A stretch of DNA of 64,000 nt from Thermopolyspora sp044507605 (GCA_044507605.1 JBIQJI010000019.1:20732-84731); one strand, 5' to 3'. Positions 1 through 8,570 are shown, counted from the first letter of the stretch. The notes: a model not told the origin generated them from the letters alone. A program made the numbers and translations.

Positions 1-1285
1 TGCTGATCATCATCATCGGCACGGCCAGGCCCGCCACGGTCAGCAGGGCGGGAGTGCGACGGGTGAAGGCGTCCCTGGCGCCGAGGACGAGGGCAGGCGG
101 CAGCCGCACCAGCAGGGCCAGGCGGGCCAGCCTGGACAGCCGGCCCCGAGGCGGGGCGGCGGGGGCGGCGGGGATCGGCGGGGTGCGCCCGCCCCGCCAC
201 GCCGGCAGGCCGACCGCCACCAGCACGATGAGGGCGGTGCCGCCGGCGATGCCGGCCAGGGGGCCGAACGACAGGGGCAGCACGACGGCGTCGGGCAGGG
301 CGTACCTGGTGATGGCCCAGCCGCAGAGCAGGCCGAGCGCGAGCCCGGCCAGCCCCAGCGCGCCGTGCTCGGCGATCAGGGTGCGGGTGACCTGGGCCCT
401 GGTGAAGCCCAGGGATTTCAGGGTGGCGATCTCGCGGAGCTGGGTGAGCACCCGGCCACCGGCGGCGTTGGCGATCGCAAGGGCCGCCGCCACCAGCCCG
501 GCGGCGCCGAACAGCGCGAGCAGCACCCCGAGCAGCTTGTTGTCGAGCGCCATCGACGCCCGCACCTCATGCCACGTCGACACCCGCTGCACCTGGCCGC
601 CGAGGGTGGTGACCACGCGCTGCACGGTCAGGTCGGTCAGGTCCGGGTCGGCGAGGCGCAGCCCGGTGACGGCTTCGCTGCGGGCGCTCTTGGGCTCCAC
701 GGTCGTGAGGGTCTCGGCCAGCACCCAGACCAGGCCGGGCGTCCACTCCGGGTAGAAGCCCTGATCGCCGCTCTCGGCCAGGCCCACCACGACCAGGCGG
801 TGCGTCGTGCCGTCGAGCCCGGTGACGACGAAGGGGCTGCCGGGCCCGAGGCCCATGGCGCGCGCGAACGACCGTTCGACGACGACGCCGTCGGGGTCGC
901 GGGAGTCCAGCCAGCGCCCGTCGACCACCAGCGGCCGCCCGACGGCGGGCGGCGTGGCGGAGATCTCCTGAAGCGCCACCGGTGTCTTGGCGGCGCCGTG
1001 CAGCAGGGTCGCGGGGGCGCTGCGGTAGGGGCCGGCCACGGCCGTCACGCCGTCGACGCTCCGCAGCACGGCGGGGTCGGGGGCGGTGGCGGTGTGGATC
1101 CAGATGTGGGCGCCGTTGCCCCGGGTGAACAGGCCGCGCCAGGGGTTGGTGCCGTCTTCCAGCAGGGTGGCGGCAGTGATCAGCGCCGCGACGATGCCGG
1201 CCACGGCGAGCACGGTGAGCAGCGCCTGGCCTCGGCGAGCCTTCAGGTCGGCCCTGATCCAGCGGCCGGCCGCTCCGAGCGCCAT
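1..1285 (-). CDS. FtsX/MacB-type ABC transporter permease (partial)
   Basis: Membrane subunit of an ABC exporter of the FtsX/MacB/LolC class. The ATG at 1285 lies 5 bases beyond the stop of the ATPase gene at 1290-2036, and the frame stays open to base 2, so at least 428 codons lie here and the 3' part is outside the window. A basic N-terminus (ARRG) is followed by a hydrophobic segment at about residues 18-40 and then a long extracytoplasmic region. Near residue 282 is EIATLKSLGFTRAQV, the hallmark cytoplasmic motif between membrane helices of FtsX permeases, followed by another hydrophobic helix. It probably pairs with the adjacent ATPase, and the PadR gene just upstream suggests drug or lipid export under PadR control. 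The substrate is unknown. Confidence 0.9.
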   Translation of the reverse strand, partial: MALGAAGRWIRADLKARRGQALLTVLAVAGIVAALITAATLLEDGTNPWRGLFTRGNGAHIWIHTATAPDPAVLRSVDGVTAVAGPYRSAPATLLHGAAKTPVALQEISATPPAVGRPLVVDGRWLDSRDPDGVVVERSFARAMGLGPGSPFVVTGLDGTTHRLVVVGLAESGDQGFYPEWTPGLVWVLAETLTTVEPKSARSEAVTGLRLADPDLTDLTVQRVVTTLGGQVQRVSTWHEVRASMALDNKLLGVLLALFGAAGLVAAALAIANAAGGRVLTQLREIATLKSLGFTRAQVTRTLIAEHGALGLAGLALGLLCGWAITRYALPDAVVLPLSFGPLAGIAGGTALIVLVAVGLPAWRGGRTPPIPAAPAAPPRGRLSRLARLALLVRLPPALVLGARDAFTRRTPALLTVAGLAVPMMMIS

Positions 1286-1289
1286 GCCG

Positions 1290-2036
1290 TCAGCCGTGCA
1301 GTTCGATGACGTCGCCCGCGCCGCCCTTGGGGCGGTGTCTCGGCGGCGCGCTATCGTCGGTGATCTGCCCGTCGACCAGGTAGACCAGCCGGTCGGCCTT
1401 GGCGGCCACGGACCCATCGTGGGTCACCAGGACGATGGTCTGCCCGTCGCGGTGCACCTGGCCGAGCAGGCCGAGCACCTGCCGGGTGCTGCGGCTGTCG
1501 AGGTTGCCGGTGGGCTCGTCGGCGATCAGCAGCCGGGGCCGGTTCGACAGGGCGCGGGCGAGGGCGACGCGCTGCTGCTCACCGCCGGACAGCTGGCCGG
1601 GCGCCGCCTCGGAGCGGTCGGTGAGGCCGAGCGCCTCCAGCAGGTCCTCGCGCCGCCGCCGGGCCTCCTTGGCCGACGACCCGGCGAGCAGCGCCGGCAG
1701 CTCCACGTTGTCGGCCACCGTCATGTTCGCGACCAGGTTGAAGAACTGGAACACGAACCCGATCTTCTCGCGGCGCAGCAGCGCCCAGCCGCTCTCGGAG
1801 AGGGTGTCGGCCCGCCTGCCGTCGATCCAGATCTCCCCGTTGGTGCGCGGATCGAGCCCGCCGATCATGTGCACGAGCGTCGACTTGCCGGAGCCGGACG
1901 GCCCCATGATGGCGACGAACTCCCCCTCCTCGACCTCGAGATCCACTCCCCGTACGGCGGGCACCGGCACACCGGCGTTCTGATAGATCTTCTCCAGGTT
2001 GACGGTGCGCAGCACGGTGGTCACGGCCCCGGTCAC
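1290..2036 (-). CDS. ABC transporter ATP-binding protein (MacB/LolD type)
   Basis: Cytoplasmic ATPase that drives the FtsX-like permease encoded immediately downstream. The protein has 248 residues, normal for the LolD/MacB class. Visible motifs are Walker A GPSGSGKST (about 45-53), Q-loop Q97, signature LSGGEQQR (149-156), Walker B LLIADEP (169-175) with the TGNLD sequence typical of this class, and an H-loop in LVTHD. The gene lies 13 bases after the PadR gene and 4 bases before the permease, so PadR-ATPase-permease look like one operon read leftward. PadR regulators often control such exporters; induction by the exported compound is my inference. Confidence 0.95.
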   Translation of the reverse strand: MTGAVTTVLRTVNLEKIYQNAGVPVPAVRGVDLEVEEGEFVAIMGPSGSGKSTLVHMIGGLDPRTNGEIWIDGRRADTLSESGWALLRREKIGFVFQFFNLVANMTVADNVELPALLAGSSAKEARRRREDLLEALGLTDRSEAAPGQLSGGEQQRVALARALSNRPRLLIADEPTGNLDSRSTRQVLGLLGQVHRDGQTIVLVTHDGSVAAKADRLVYLVDGQITDDSAPPRHRPKGGAGDVIELHG

Positions 2037-2049
2037 TCCTCCCGGTCGA

Positions 2050-2556
2050 TCAGACCAAGTCTTCCTGGCAGCGCTCCAGCCAGTCGAGGTCGGCCTGCAG
2101 ATGCAGCATGGCCCCCTCGATCAGCAGGTGAGCGGCACGGTTGCCGGGGTCGGTGCGTTCGGCCGCGTCGTTCAGCTCGCGCATGAGACCAAGGTAATGC
2201 CGGCGCTGGCGGTTGATCAGCAGCATGCGGTCGGCGATGCCCGTCATCGGGGCGAGCACCAGCTTCATGAAGAAGTCGTCGCGGACCCTGGGCCCCTCGG
2301 TCGGCGAGTCGACCCAATTCTCCAGCGCCTCACGGCCCTGGGCGGTGAGATAGTAGACCTTCTTGTTCGGCCGGTTGCTCTGCTCGACGTCGACGGAGCG
2401 GACCAGCCCGTCCTTTTCCAACCGGCCGAGCGTGACGTAGATCTGCCCGATGTTCGGTGAAGGATACGCACTGCCGAACGTCTGCTCCAGCGCCTGCTTG
2501 AGCTCGTACCCATGCGCCGGTTCCTTAGCGAGAAGCGCCAGCAGATGAAGCCGCAC
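2050..2556 (-). CDS. PadR family transcriptional regulator
   Basis: Winged-helix repressor of the PadR family (about 168 residues). The recognisable domain begins RLHLLALL...HGYELKQAL and includes the wing segment GQIYVTLGRLEKDGLV, followed by a C-terminal helical dimerisation region. I place the start at the GTG at 2556 because AGGGGAGG lies about 5-10 bases before it and the family normally starts at this point. The same frame is open up to an ATG at 2655, but that extension has no family match and would run through the promoter region. It heads the leftward exporter operon and faces the sugar importer gene at 2706. It probably represses its own operon, and possibly the divergent one, through the palindrome at 2641-2655. 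Confidence 0.9.
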   Translation of the reverse strand: MRLHLLALLAKEPAHGYELKQALEQTFGSAYPSPNIGQIYVTLGRLEKDGLVRSVDVEQSNRPNKKVYYLTAQGREALENWVDSPTEGPRVRDDFFMKLVLAPMTGIADRMLLINRQRRHYLGLMRELNDAAERTDPGNRAAHLLIEGAMLHLQADLDWLERCQEDLV

Positions 2557-2591
2557 TCCCCACCTCCCCTCTGACCTGTCGAGCGGCAGAC

Positions 2592-2655
2592 GCGTTACAG
2601 GAGCGTTACTGGATTGTCGGTTGACTCCCAGATTACCGCTATGCATAACATGCAT
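2592..2655. promoter_or_regulatory. Divergent promoter region with candidate PadR operator
   Basis: Rightward -35 TTGACT (2621-2626) and -10 CATAAC (2644-2649) are 17 bases apart. The -10 lies inside ATGCATAACATGCAT (2641-2655), which is ATGCAT on each side of AAC. This resembles the ATGT/ACAT-type inverted sites of PadR proteins, so a repressor bound here would block the promoter. A direct repeat GCGTTAC occurs at 2592-2598 and 2603-2609. The assignment to PadR is inference. Confidence 0.45.
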
Positions 2656-2705
2656 GCACAGTACCTAACACGTATGTAACCGAGAACCATTCCCGGAGGA
2701 TTCAC

Positions 2706-3965
2706 GTGCCACGCCTGGTCCCGCTCCTGCTGGCGGCGATACTGCTGCTGGCCGGATGCTCGGGGCCCGGCACGCAGGCCGACGACGGCGGCCCGGTCGC
2801 CGACAGCGGGCCGATGACCTTCGTCGTCGGCAAGGACACCACGTCCTACTTCCAGCCGCTGCTCGACGCCTGGAACCGCGTTCATCCCGACGAACGGGTC
2901 ACGATGCTGGAGCTGCCCGAGGCGGCAGACGAGCAGCGGGCCCAGATGGTCGCCAACCTGCAGGCCAAGAACGATCGCTACGACATCCTCGCGACCGACG
3001 TGATCCTCACGCCGGAGTTCGCCGAAGCCGGCTGGATCGTGCCTCTGGACCGGCGCATGTTCCCGCTGAACACCTTCATCCCGAGCGTCGTCCAGACCGC
3101 GCTGTACAAGGGCAAGCTGTACGCGGTGCCGTACTCCAGCAACGCCGGCCTGCTCTACTACCGCAAGGACATCCTGGACAAGGAGCACCTCAAGCCGCCC
3201 ACGACCTGGGCCGAGCTCCGCGACCAGGCGACCCGGCTGAGCCGCAAGTACAAGCTGCAGGGGTACGTCGGGCAGTTCCTGCCGTACGAAGGGCTGACGG
3301 TCAACTACATGGAGGCCGTCCAGTCCGCCGGCGGGCAGCTCGTCAGTCACGACGGCACCAGAGTCACGCTCGACCCCCAGTCGGCCCGGGCCGGTCTGCA
3401 GTTCCTCGTCGACGGCCTGCGGGAAGGCTGGATCCCGCAGGAGGCCCTCTCCTACAAGGAGGAGGAGGCGCGGCTCGCCTTCCAGAACGGCAAGGTGCTG
3501 TTCGCCCGCAACTGGCCGCACGCCTACGGCCCGGCCACCCACTCCGAGCTGGCCGGCAAGTTCGCCGTCACCCGGCTGCCCGGCCTGAACGGGCCCGGCC
3601 TCAGCTCCCTCGGCGGCTACAACCTGGCGATCAGCGCCTTCTCGAAGCGGCAGAAGTCGGCCCTGCAGTTCATCCGGTTCTTCACCAGCCCCGACATCCA
3701 GCGGCTGGTGCTGACCGAGGGGTCGTTCCCGCCCGTGCTGTCGGCCTTGTACGACGACCCGGCACTGATCAAGCGGTATCCGTACCTGCCGGTGCTCAAA
3801 CAGAGCATCGAGGCGGCCCGGCCCCGCCCCGTCAGCGCCGACTACAACCAGATCAGCTTGGTGATCTCCAGCGTCGTGTCCGACGCGCTCACCTTCAGGA
3901 AACCCGTGGCCCAGGCGGTCGACGACCTTGATCGGCAATTGCGCGAGGTCGTGCACAGCCCTTGA
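2706..3965 (+). CDS. Extracellular solute-binding lipoprotein (sugar ABC importer)
   Basis: Binding protein for an oligosaccharide ABC importer (family 1 solute-binding, ThuE/MalE-like), 419 residues, anchored outside the membrane. The signal peptide ends in the lipobox LLAGC (lipidated Cys18). Features of the fold include VVGKDTTSYFQPLLDAW near the N-terminus, DILATDVILTPEFAEAGWI, and YAVPYSSNAGLLYYRKDIL with its aromatic ligand-contact region. The GTG start is preceded by GGAGGA at 2695-2700. A second, different binding protein follows 50 bases downstream, so the operon has two lipoproteins for one permease pair. This first one could recognise another ligand or act as a sensor. Confidence 0.9.
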   Translation: MPRLVPLLLAAILLLAGCSGPGTQADDGGPVADSGPMTFVVGKDTTSYFQPLLDAWNRVHPDERVTMLELPEAADEQRAQMVANLQAKNDRYDILATDVILTPEFAEAGWIVPLDRRMFPLNTFIPSVVQTALYKGKLYAVPYSSNAGLLYYRKDILDKEHLKPPTTWAELRDQATRLSRKYKLQGYVGQFLPYEGLTVNYMEAVQSAGGQLVSHDGTRVTLDPQSARAGLQFLVDGLREGWIPQEALSYKEEEARLAFQNGKVLFARNWPHAYGPATHSELAGKFAVTRLPGLNGPGLSSLGGYNLAISAFSKRQKSALQFIRFFTSPDIQRLVLTEGSFPPVLSALYDDPALIKRYPYLPVLKQSIEAARPRPVSADYNQISLVISSVVSDALTFRKPVAQAVDDLDRQLREVVHSP

Positions 3966-4015
3966 TCCGCGGGGGTAACACCATCGACTCGGGGGAAGAA
4001 AGCAGGAGGTAGATC

Positions 4016-5353
4016 ATGCGCAGACTGCCAGCGGCGGTCGCCATTCTCGCACTGGCCGCGGCAGCGGCGGCGTGCGGTTCGTCCAACGAGCCGGCCACGG
4101 GCGGCGGCGCGTCCGCGTCGTCGGGCTCGTCGTCGGCCCCGGCCGCCAAGCCGCTGGAGGGCGTCTCCATCGAAGTCGCGGCCAAGTGGACCGGCGACGA
4201 GCAGAAGAACTTCGAAAAGGTCCTCGACGCCTTCGAGGCCAAGACCGGCGCCAAGGTGACCTACGCCTCGACCGGTGAGGACACGGCCGCCTATCTCGGC
4301 CCGCGCATCCAGGGCGGCGACCCGCCCGACGTCGCGATCCTGCCGCAGCCCGGGCTGGTGCAGCAGTACGCCGACCAGGGCGCGCTGACGCCGCTGTCGG
4401 ACGAGGTGCAGGAGCAGATCGACAAGAACTACACGCCGTACTGGAAGGAGCTCGGCTCCGCCAACGGCAAGGTGTACGGCGTGCTGGTGAAGGCCGCGCA
4501 CAAGTCGCTCATCTGGTACCGCACCTCGGCGTTCGACGACGCCGGTGCGACGCCGCCCGCGACCTGGGACGACCTGATCGGCAAGACGGCGCAGGCGCTG
4601 TCCGACTCCGGCACCGCGCCGTTCGCGCTGTGCGGCGCCTCCGGCTGGTCCCTCACCGACATCTTCGAGAACATCTACCTCTCCACCGCCGGGCCCGAAA
4701 ACTACGACAAGCTGGCCAAGCACGAGATCCCGTGGACCGACCCGTCGGTGGCCACTGCGCTGGAGAAGATGAAGCAGATCTTCGGCAAGCAGAGCTTCAT
4801 GCTGGGCGGCTCGTCCGGCGCCCTGCAGACCGACTTCCCGACCTGCGTCACCCAGGTGTACAACCAGAAGAAGGCCGCGATGGTCATCGAGGGCGACTTC
4901 GTCGCCGCCTCGATCTCCCAGTCCGACGCCAAGGTCGGCGAAGGCGCCAAGATCATCCCGTTCCCCAAGGCCGGCGACACCGCGCCGGTCGTGCTGGGCG
5001 GTGACGTCGGCGTCGTGATGAAGGACTCCAAGGGCGCCCAGGCGTTCCTGGCGTACCTCGCCTCGGTCGAAGGCGGCTCGGTGTGGGCCCAGCAGCCCGG
5101 CTACCTGTCGCCCAACCGCAACGTCTCCCCCGACAACTACCCCGCAGAGCTGACCAAGCAGCTCGCCCAGACCATCATCGACGGCGGTGACGCGGTCCGG
5201 TACGACATGTCCGACCTCGCGCCGAGCGCCTTCGGCGGCACCGACGGCAAGGGCGAATGGAAGGACCTGCAGGACTTCCTGCGCGACCCCTCCGACATCA
5301 AGGCCACCCAGAAGCAGCTGGAAGCCGACGCCGCCAAGGCGTGGAAGCAGTAG
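4016..5353 (+). CDS. AglE-like alpha-glucoside-binding lipoprotein
   Basis: Solute-binding lipoprotein of 445 residues. The signal peptide ends at AAAAAC with Cys20, followed by a Ser/Gly/Ala-rich tether. The mature domain has DVAILPQPGLVQQYA, a long stretch around LVKAAHKSLIWYRTSAF, and TPPATWDDL. These are characteristic of the AglE branch (alpha-glucoside or trehalose/maltose uptake) of family 1 binding proteins. A strong ribosome site AGGAGG precedes the ATG. It lies directly upstream of the two permease genes and is the likely main binding partner of that transporter. Trehalose, maltose or sucrose are plausible ligands by family; the exact sugar cannot be told from sequence. Confidence 0.92.
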   Translation: MRRLPAAVAILALAAAAAACGSSNEPATGGGASASSGSSSAPAAKPLEGVSIEVAAKWTGDEQKNFEKVLDAFEAKTGAKVTYASTGEDTAAYLGPRIQGGDPPDVAILPQPGLVQQYADQGALTPLSDEVQEQIDKNYTPYWKELGSANGKVYGVLVKAAHKSLIWYRTSAFDDAGATPPATWDDLIGKTAQALSDSGTAPFALCGASGWSLTDIFENIYLSTAGPENYDKLAKHEIPWTDPSVATALEKMKQIFGKQSFMLGGSSGALQTDFPTCVTQVYNQKKAAMVIEGDFVAASISQSDAKVGEGAKIIPFPKAGDTAPVVLGGDVGVVMKDSKGAQAFLAYLASVEGGSVWAQQPGYLSPNRNVSPDNYPAELTKQLAQTIIDGGDAVRYDMSDLAPSAFGGTDGKGEWKDLQDFLRDPSDIKATQKQLEADAAKAWKQ

Positions 5354-5366
5354 AGGGGCGACGGCC

Positions 5367-6785
5367 GTGACCGACCGGTTGGACGGCCCGCTGGTCCCGA
5401 GCGGCGACGAGGCCGAGCCCGTCGCCGCCGGGGCCGCCCCCGGGCCGGCGCAGAAGGCGGCGAAGGCCGCTGCGGCGAAAGCCCGCCCGAGTTCGAGGGG
5501 CCGTCTGGGTCCCTCCCCCATGGTGGCCGTCTGGTTCCTGCTGCCCGCGTTCATCCTGCTGGGCGCGTGGGTGGTCTACCCCATCGTCTACTCCCTCATC
5601 CGCAGCCTGTTCGACGCCAACGGCTCGGGCTTCGTCGGTCTGGGCAACTACGAGACGATCTTCAGTAGTTCGTCCACCCTGACGGCGATCCGCAACAACC
5701 TCATCTGGGTCGTGGTGGCCCCGTCCGTCGTCACCGTCCTCGGGCTGATCTTCGCGGTGCTCTCCGAGCGCATCCGCTGGGTGACCGCGTTCAAGCTCAT
5801 CCTGTTCATGCCGATGGCCGTGTCGTTCCTGGCCTCCGGGGTCATCTTCCGGATGGTCTACGACCAGGCCCCCGACCGGGGCGTGGCCAACGCCATCATC
5901 ACCTCCGTCCACGACGTGTTCGCGTCGTCCAGCCAGTACCCCGGCGCCCGGCCCCGGGAGAACGACCAGGCGCCCGACGTGGTGCAGGGCGGCGCGGTCG
6001 TGACCAAGCAGGCCGCGCAGCCCGGGCAGAGCGTGCTGATCCCGCTGGTGGGGCTGAAACCCGACGTCGTGGCCAAGGCCGCGCCGGCCAAGGCCGCCAC
6101 CACCACCCCGGGCGCCCTCACCGGCACCGTCTGGCTCGACTTCACCCCGGGCGGCGGCGGCACCGCCAACCAGATCGACGGCACCGAGAAAGGCCTCGAA
6201 GGGATCACGGTGGAGGCCGTGGCCGGCGGCGCGGTGAAGGCCACCACCACGACGGCCGCCGACGGCACGTTCGCCTTCACCGGGCTGCCCGCCGGCTCGT
6301 ACACGGTGCGGCTGCCCCAGTCGAACTTCGCCCAGCCCTTCAACGGGCTGAACTGGCTCGGCCCGACCCTCATCACGCCCGCGATCATCGGCGCCTACAT
6401 CTGGGTCTACGCGGGCTTCGCGATGGTGCTCATCGCGGCCGGGCTGTCGGCGATCCCGCGTGACGCGCTGGAGGCCGCCCGCATCGACGGCGCCACCGAG
6501 TGGCAGGTGTTCCGCAAGATCACCGTGCCGCTGCTGTCTCCGGTGCTGCTCGTGGTGTTCGTCACCATGATCATCAACGTGCTCAAGGTGTTCGACCTGG
6601 TGTTCATCATCGCGCCGGGCTCGGTGCAGCCGCAGGCGAACGTGATCGCGCTGGAGATGTGGCGCGTGTCGTTCGGCGGCGGCGGCAACCAGGGCCTGGG
6701 CAGTGCACTGTCGATCTTCCTGCTGGTGCTCGTGCTGCCCTTCATGTTCTTCAACATCCGCAGGTTCAGGAGGGATCAGTCTTGA
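5367..6785 (+). CDS. AglF/MalF-type sugar permease with extracytoplasmic Ig-like insert
   Basis: Membrane subunit of the sugar importer, 472 residues from the GTG at 5367 (14 bases after the previous stop, AGAGGGG upstream). The order is: an Ala/Pro-rich cytosolic tail (1-50), a first helix near 53-75, further helices at 110-160, the insert, then helices around 338-360, 390-415 and 445-463. The coupling EAA loop is EAARIDGATEWQVF (369-382). Residues about 185-330 form an insert outside the membrane. Its second half (about 250-318) reads like a Cna-B/SdrD-type beta sandwich, with GLEGITVEAV, TTAADGTFAFTGLPAGSYTV and similar strands. Ordinary AglF-type permeases are near 300 residues. No ATPase gene is in the operon, so the shared ATPase MsiK probably powers it. 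Confidence 0.9.
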   Translation: MTDRLDGPLVPSGDEAEPVAAGAAPGPAQKAAKAAAAKARPSSRGRLGPSPMVAVWFLLPAFILLGAWVVYPIVYSLIRSLFDANGSGFVGLGNYETIFSSSSTLTAIRNNLIWVVVAPSVVTVLGLIFAVLSERIRWVTAFKLILFMPMAVSFLASGVIFRMVYDQAPDRGVANAIITSVHDVFASSSQYPGARPRENDQAPDVVQGGAVVTKQAAQPGQSVLIPLVGLKPDVVAKAAPAKAATTTPGALTGTVWLDFTPGGGGTANQIDGTEKGLEGITVEAVAGGAVKATTTTAADGTFAFTGLPAGSYTVRLPQSNFAQPFNGLNWLGPTLITPAIIGAYIWVYAGFAMVLIAAGLSAIPRDALEAARIDGATEWQVFRKITVPLLSPVLLVVFVTMIINVLKVFDLVFIIAPGSVQPQANVIALEMWRVSFGGGGNQGLGSALSIFLLVLVLPFMFFNIRRFRRDQS

Positions 6786-7684
6786 CCGCGGTCACGGCCC
6801 GACAGGCCACGCCCTATTCATCCGGCGCGCCACGGCGGGGCACGCTCGGCCGCATCGCCGACCGGTTCGGCGGCGGCGTGCTCCAGGTGGTCCTGGTGCT
6901 GCTCGCGCTGTTCTGGGTGATCCCGACCCTCGGCCTGCTCGTCGTGTCGTTGCGCAGCGAGCAGGAGAACAACTCCACCGGCTGGTGGACGATCTTCACC
7001 AAGCCGGCCGAGCTCACCCTCAAGAACTACGGCAACCTCCTGTCCGACGGCTCCTTCGCCCCATCGTTCTGGAACACCATATTGATCACGGTGCCGGCCA
7101 CCGTGCTGGTGATCGGCATCGCGGCCATGGCGGGCTACGCGTTCGCCTGGATCGACTTCCCCGGGCGCGACGGCTGGTTCCTCATCGTCGTGGCCCTGCT
7201 GGTGGTGCCGATCCAGATCGCGCTCATCCCCATCGCCAAGCTGTACGGCCTGCTCAACATGTTCGGGTCGATCGCGGGGGTGGTGCTGTTCCACGTGGCG
7301 TTCGGCCTGCCGTTCGCGATCTTCCTGCTCCGCAACTTCTTCGTGGGCATCCCGAAGGAGCTGCTGGAGGCCGCGCGCATGGACGGCGCGCCAGAGTGGC
7401 GCATCTTCACCACCGTGGTGTTCCCGCTGGCCAAGCCGGCGATCGCATCCCTCGGGATCTTCCAGTTCCTGTGGGTGTGGAACGACCTGCTCGTCGCGCT
7501 GGTCTTCGCCGACACAGGCAATCAGCCGATGACGAAGATGCTGCAATCGCAGATGCGGCAGTTCGGCACGAACATCGACATCCTCTCCCCGGGGGCGTTC
7601 CTGTCGCTGATCGTGCCGCTCATCCTGTTCTTCGCCTTCCAGCGCTACTTCGTCCAGGGTCTGCTCGCCGGCTCGGTGAAGTGA
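6782..7684 (+). CDS. AglG/MalG-type sugar permease
   Basis: Second membrane subunit of the importer, about 300 residues. The start is the TTG at 6782, which overlaps the previous stop as TTGA and is preceded by AGGAGGG, so translation is probably coupled. Six hydrophobic segments are visible, and the EAA coupling loop EAARMDGAPEWRIF lies in the second half as expected. With the preceding permease it forms the translocation pore. It is the last gene of the operon and is followed by two hairpins. Confidence 0.93.
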   Translation: MTAVTARQATPYSSGAPRRGTLGRIADRFGGGVLQVVLVLLALFWVIPTLGLLVVSLRSEQENNSTGWWTIFTKPAELTLKNYGNLLSDGSFAPSFWNTILITVPATVLVIGIAAMAGYAFAWIDFPGRDGWFLIVVALLVVPIQIALIPIAKLYGLLNMFGSIAGVVLFHVAFGLPFAIFLLRNFFVGIPKELLEAARMDGAPEWRIFTTVVFPLAKPAIASLGIFQFLWVWNDLLVALVFADTGNQPMTKMLQSQMRQFGTNIDILSPGAFLSLIVPLILFFAFQRYFVQGLLAGSVK

Positions 7685-7736
7685 CCCCGACGGGGTCCGC
7701 TCCGGTGCCCGCCTCACGGGGACAGGCGGGCACCGG
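7683..7736 (+). terminator. Double hairpin terminator after the sugar importer operon
   Basis: The first stem is GACCCC/GGGGTC (7683-7688 with 7692-7697), starting within the stop codon. A much stronger stem follows: CCGGTGCCCGCCT (7702-7714) pairs perfectly with AGGCGGGCACCGG (7724-7736) around a 9-base loop. There is no U tract, which is normal for actinomycete terminators. Confidence 0.8.
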
Positions 7737-7746
7737 TCCGGCCCGC

Positions 7747-7796
7747 CCTGTCCCATGTCTCGTCCCTGTCCCATCTCGTCCCTGTCCCCCATCGTC
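7747..7796. repeat. Imperfect 16-18 bp tandem triplicate
   Basis: Three adjacent units each begin CCTGTCCC and end CGTC, at 7747-7764, 7765-7780 and 7781-7796. They lie in the spacer between the terminator and the ung gene. The rest of 7685-7882 shows no gene. Confidence 0.6.
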
Positions 7797-7882
7797 CCCG
7801 GGCCGGGCCGCCCCAGGTCCGCATCTGCGGCAAAGGTCGTCCGGGACACGCCCGGTCGGTGTCACGGGTAGAGTGATCGGCC

Positions 7883-8560
7883 ATGGCAGGACGTCCGTTG
7901 GTGGAAGTCGTGGAAGCGGGCTGGGCGCGGGCCCTCGAACCGGTCGCCGAGCAGATCGCCGCCATGGGCGATTTCCTCCGGCAGGAGATCGCCCAAGGCA
8001 GGCCGTACCTCCCGGCGGGCGAGAACGTGCTGCGCGCGTTCAAGCAGCCCTTCGACGAGGTGAAGGTGCTGATCGTCGGGCAGGACCCCTATCCGACGCC
8101 CGGCCACGCCATCGGGCTGAGCTTCTCGGTGGCCGCCGACGTGCGCCCGCTGCCGGGCAGCCTGGTCAACATCTTCAAGGAGTACGGCGCCGACCTCGGC
8201 CATCCCCCGCCGTCGACCGGCGACCTCACCCCCTGGACCCAGCAGGGCGTGCTGCTGCTCAACCGCGTGCTCACCGTGCGGCCCCGCAAGCCCGCCTCGC
8301 ACCGGGGCAAGGGCTGGGAGGCCGTCACCGAGCAGGCCATCAAGGCGCTCGTCGCCCGGGGCACGCCGCTCGTCGCGATCCTGTGGGGCCGTGACGCCCG
8401 CAACCTCCGGCCGATGCTCGGCTCGGTGCCTGCCGTGGAGTCGGCCCACCCGAGCCCGATGTCGGCATCGGGCGGCTTCTTCGGCTCCCGCCCGTTCAGC
8501 CGCGCCAACCGGCTGCTGGAGGCCCAAGGCGCCACTCCGGTCGACTGGAAGCTCCCGTGA
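7883..8560 (+). CDS. ung: Uracil-DNA glycosylase, family 1
   Basis: Removes uracil from DNA to start base-excision repair. The protein has 225 residues, the usual length for family 1. The water-activating motif GQDPYPTPGHA lies at 66-76 with catalytic Asp68. The uracil-binding Asn is in LLLNRVLTVR (around 127). The second catalytic motif HPSPMSASGGFFGSRPFSRAN starts at His189 and includes the minor-groove intercalation loop. All key residues are present, so the enzyme should be active. It has its own short upstream region and no obvious operon partners. The ATG at 7883 fits the family start, although the ribosome site is weak. Confidence 0.96.
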   Translation: MAGRPLVEVVEAGWARALEPVAEQIAAMGDFLRQEIAQGRPYLPAGENVLRAFKQPFDEVKVLIVGQDPYPTPGHAIGLSFSVAADVRPLPGSLVNIFKEYGADLGHPPPSTGDLTPWTQQGVLLLNRVLTVRPRKPASHRGKGWEAVTEQAIKALVARGTPLVAILWGRDARNLRPMLGSVPAVESAHPSPMSASGGFFGSRPFSRANRLLEAQGATPVDWKLP

Positions 8561-8570
8561 CACCGCCCCC

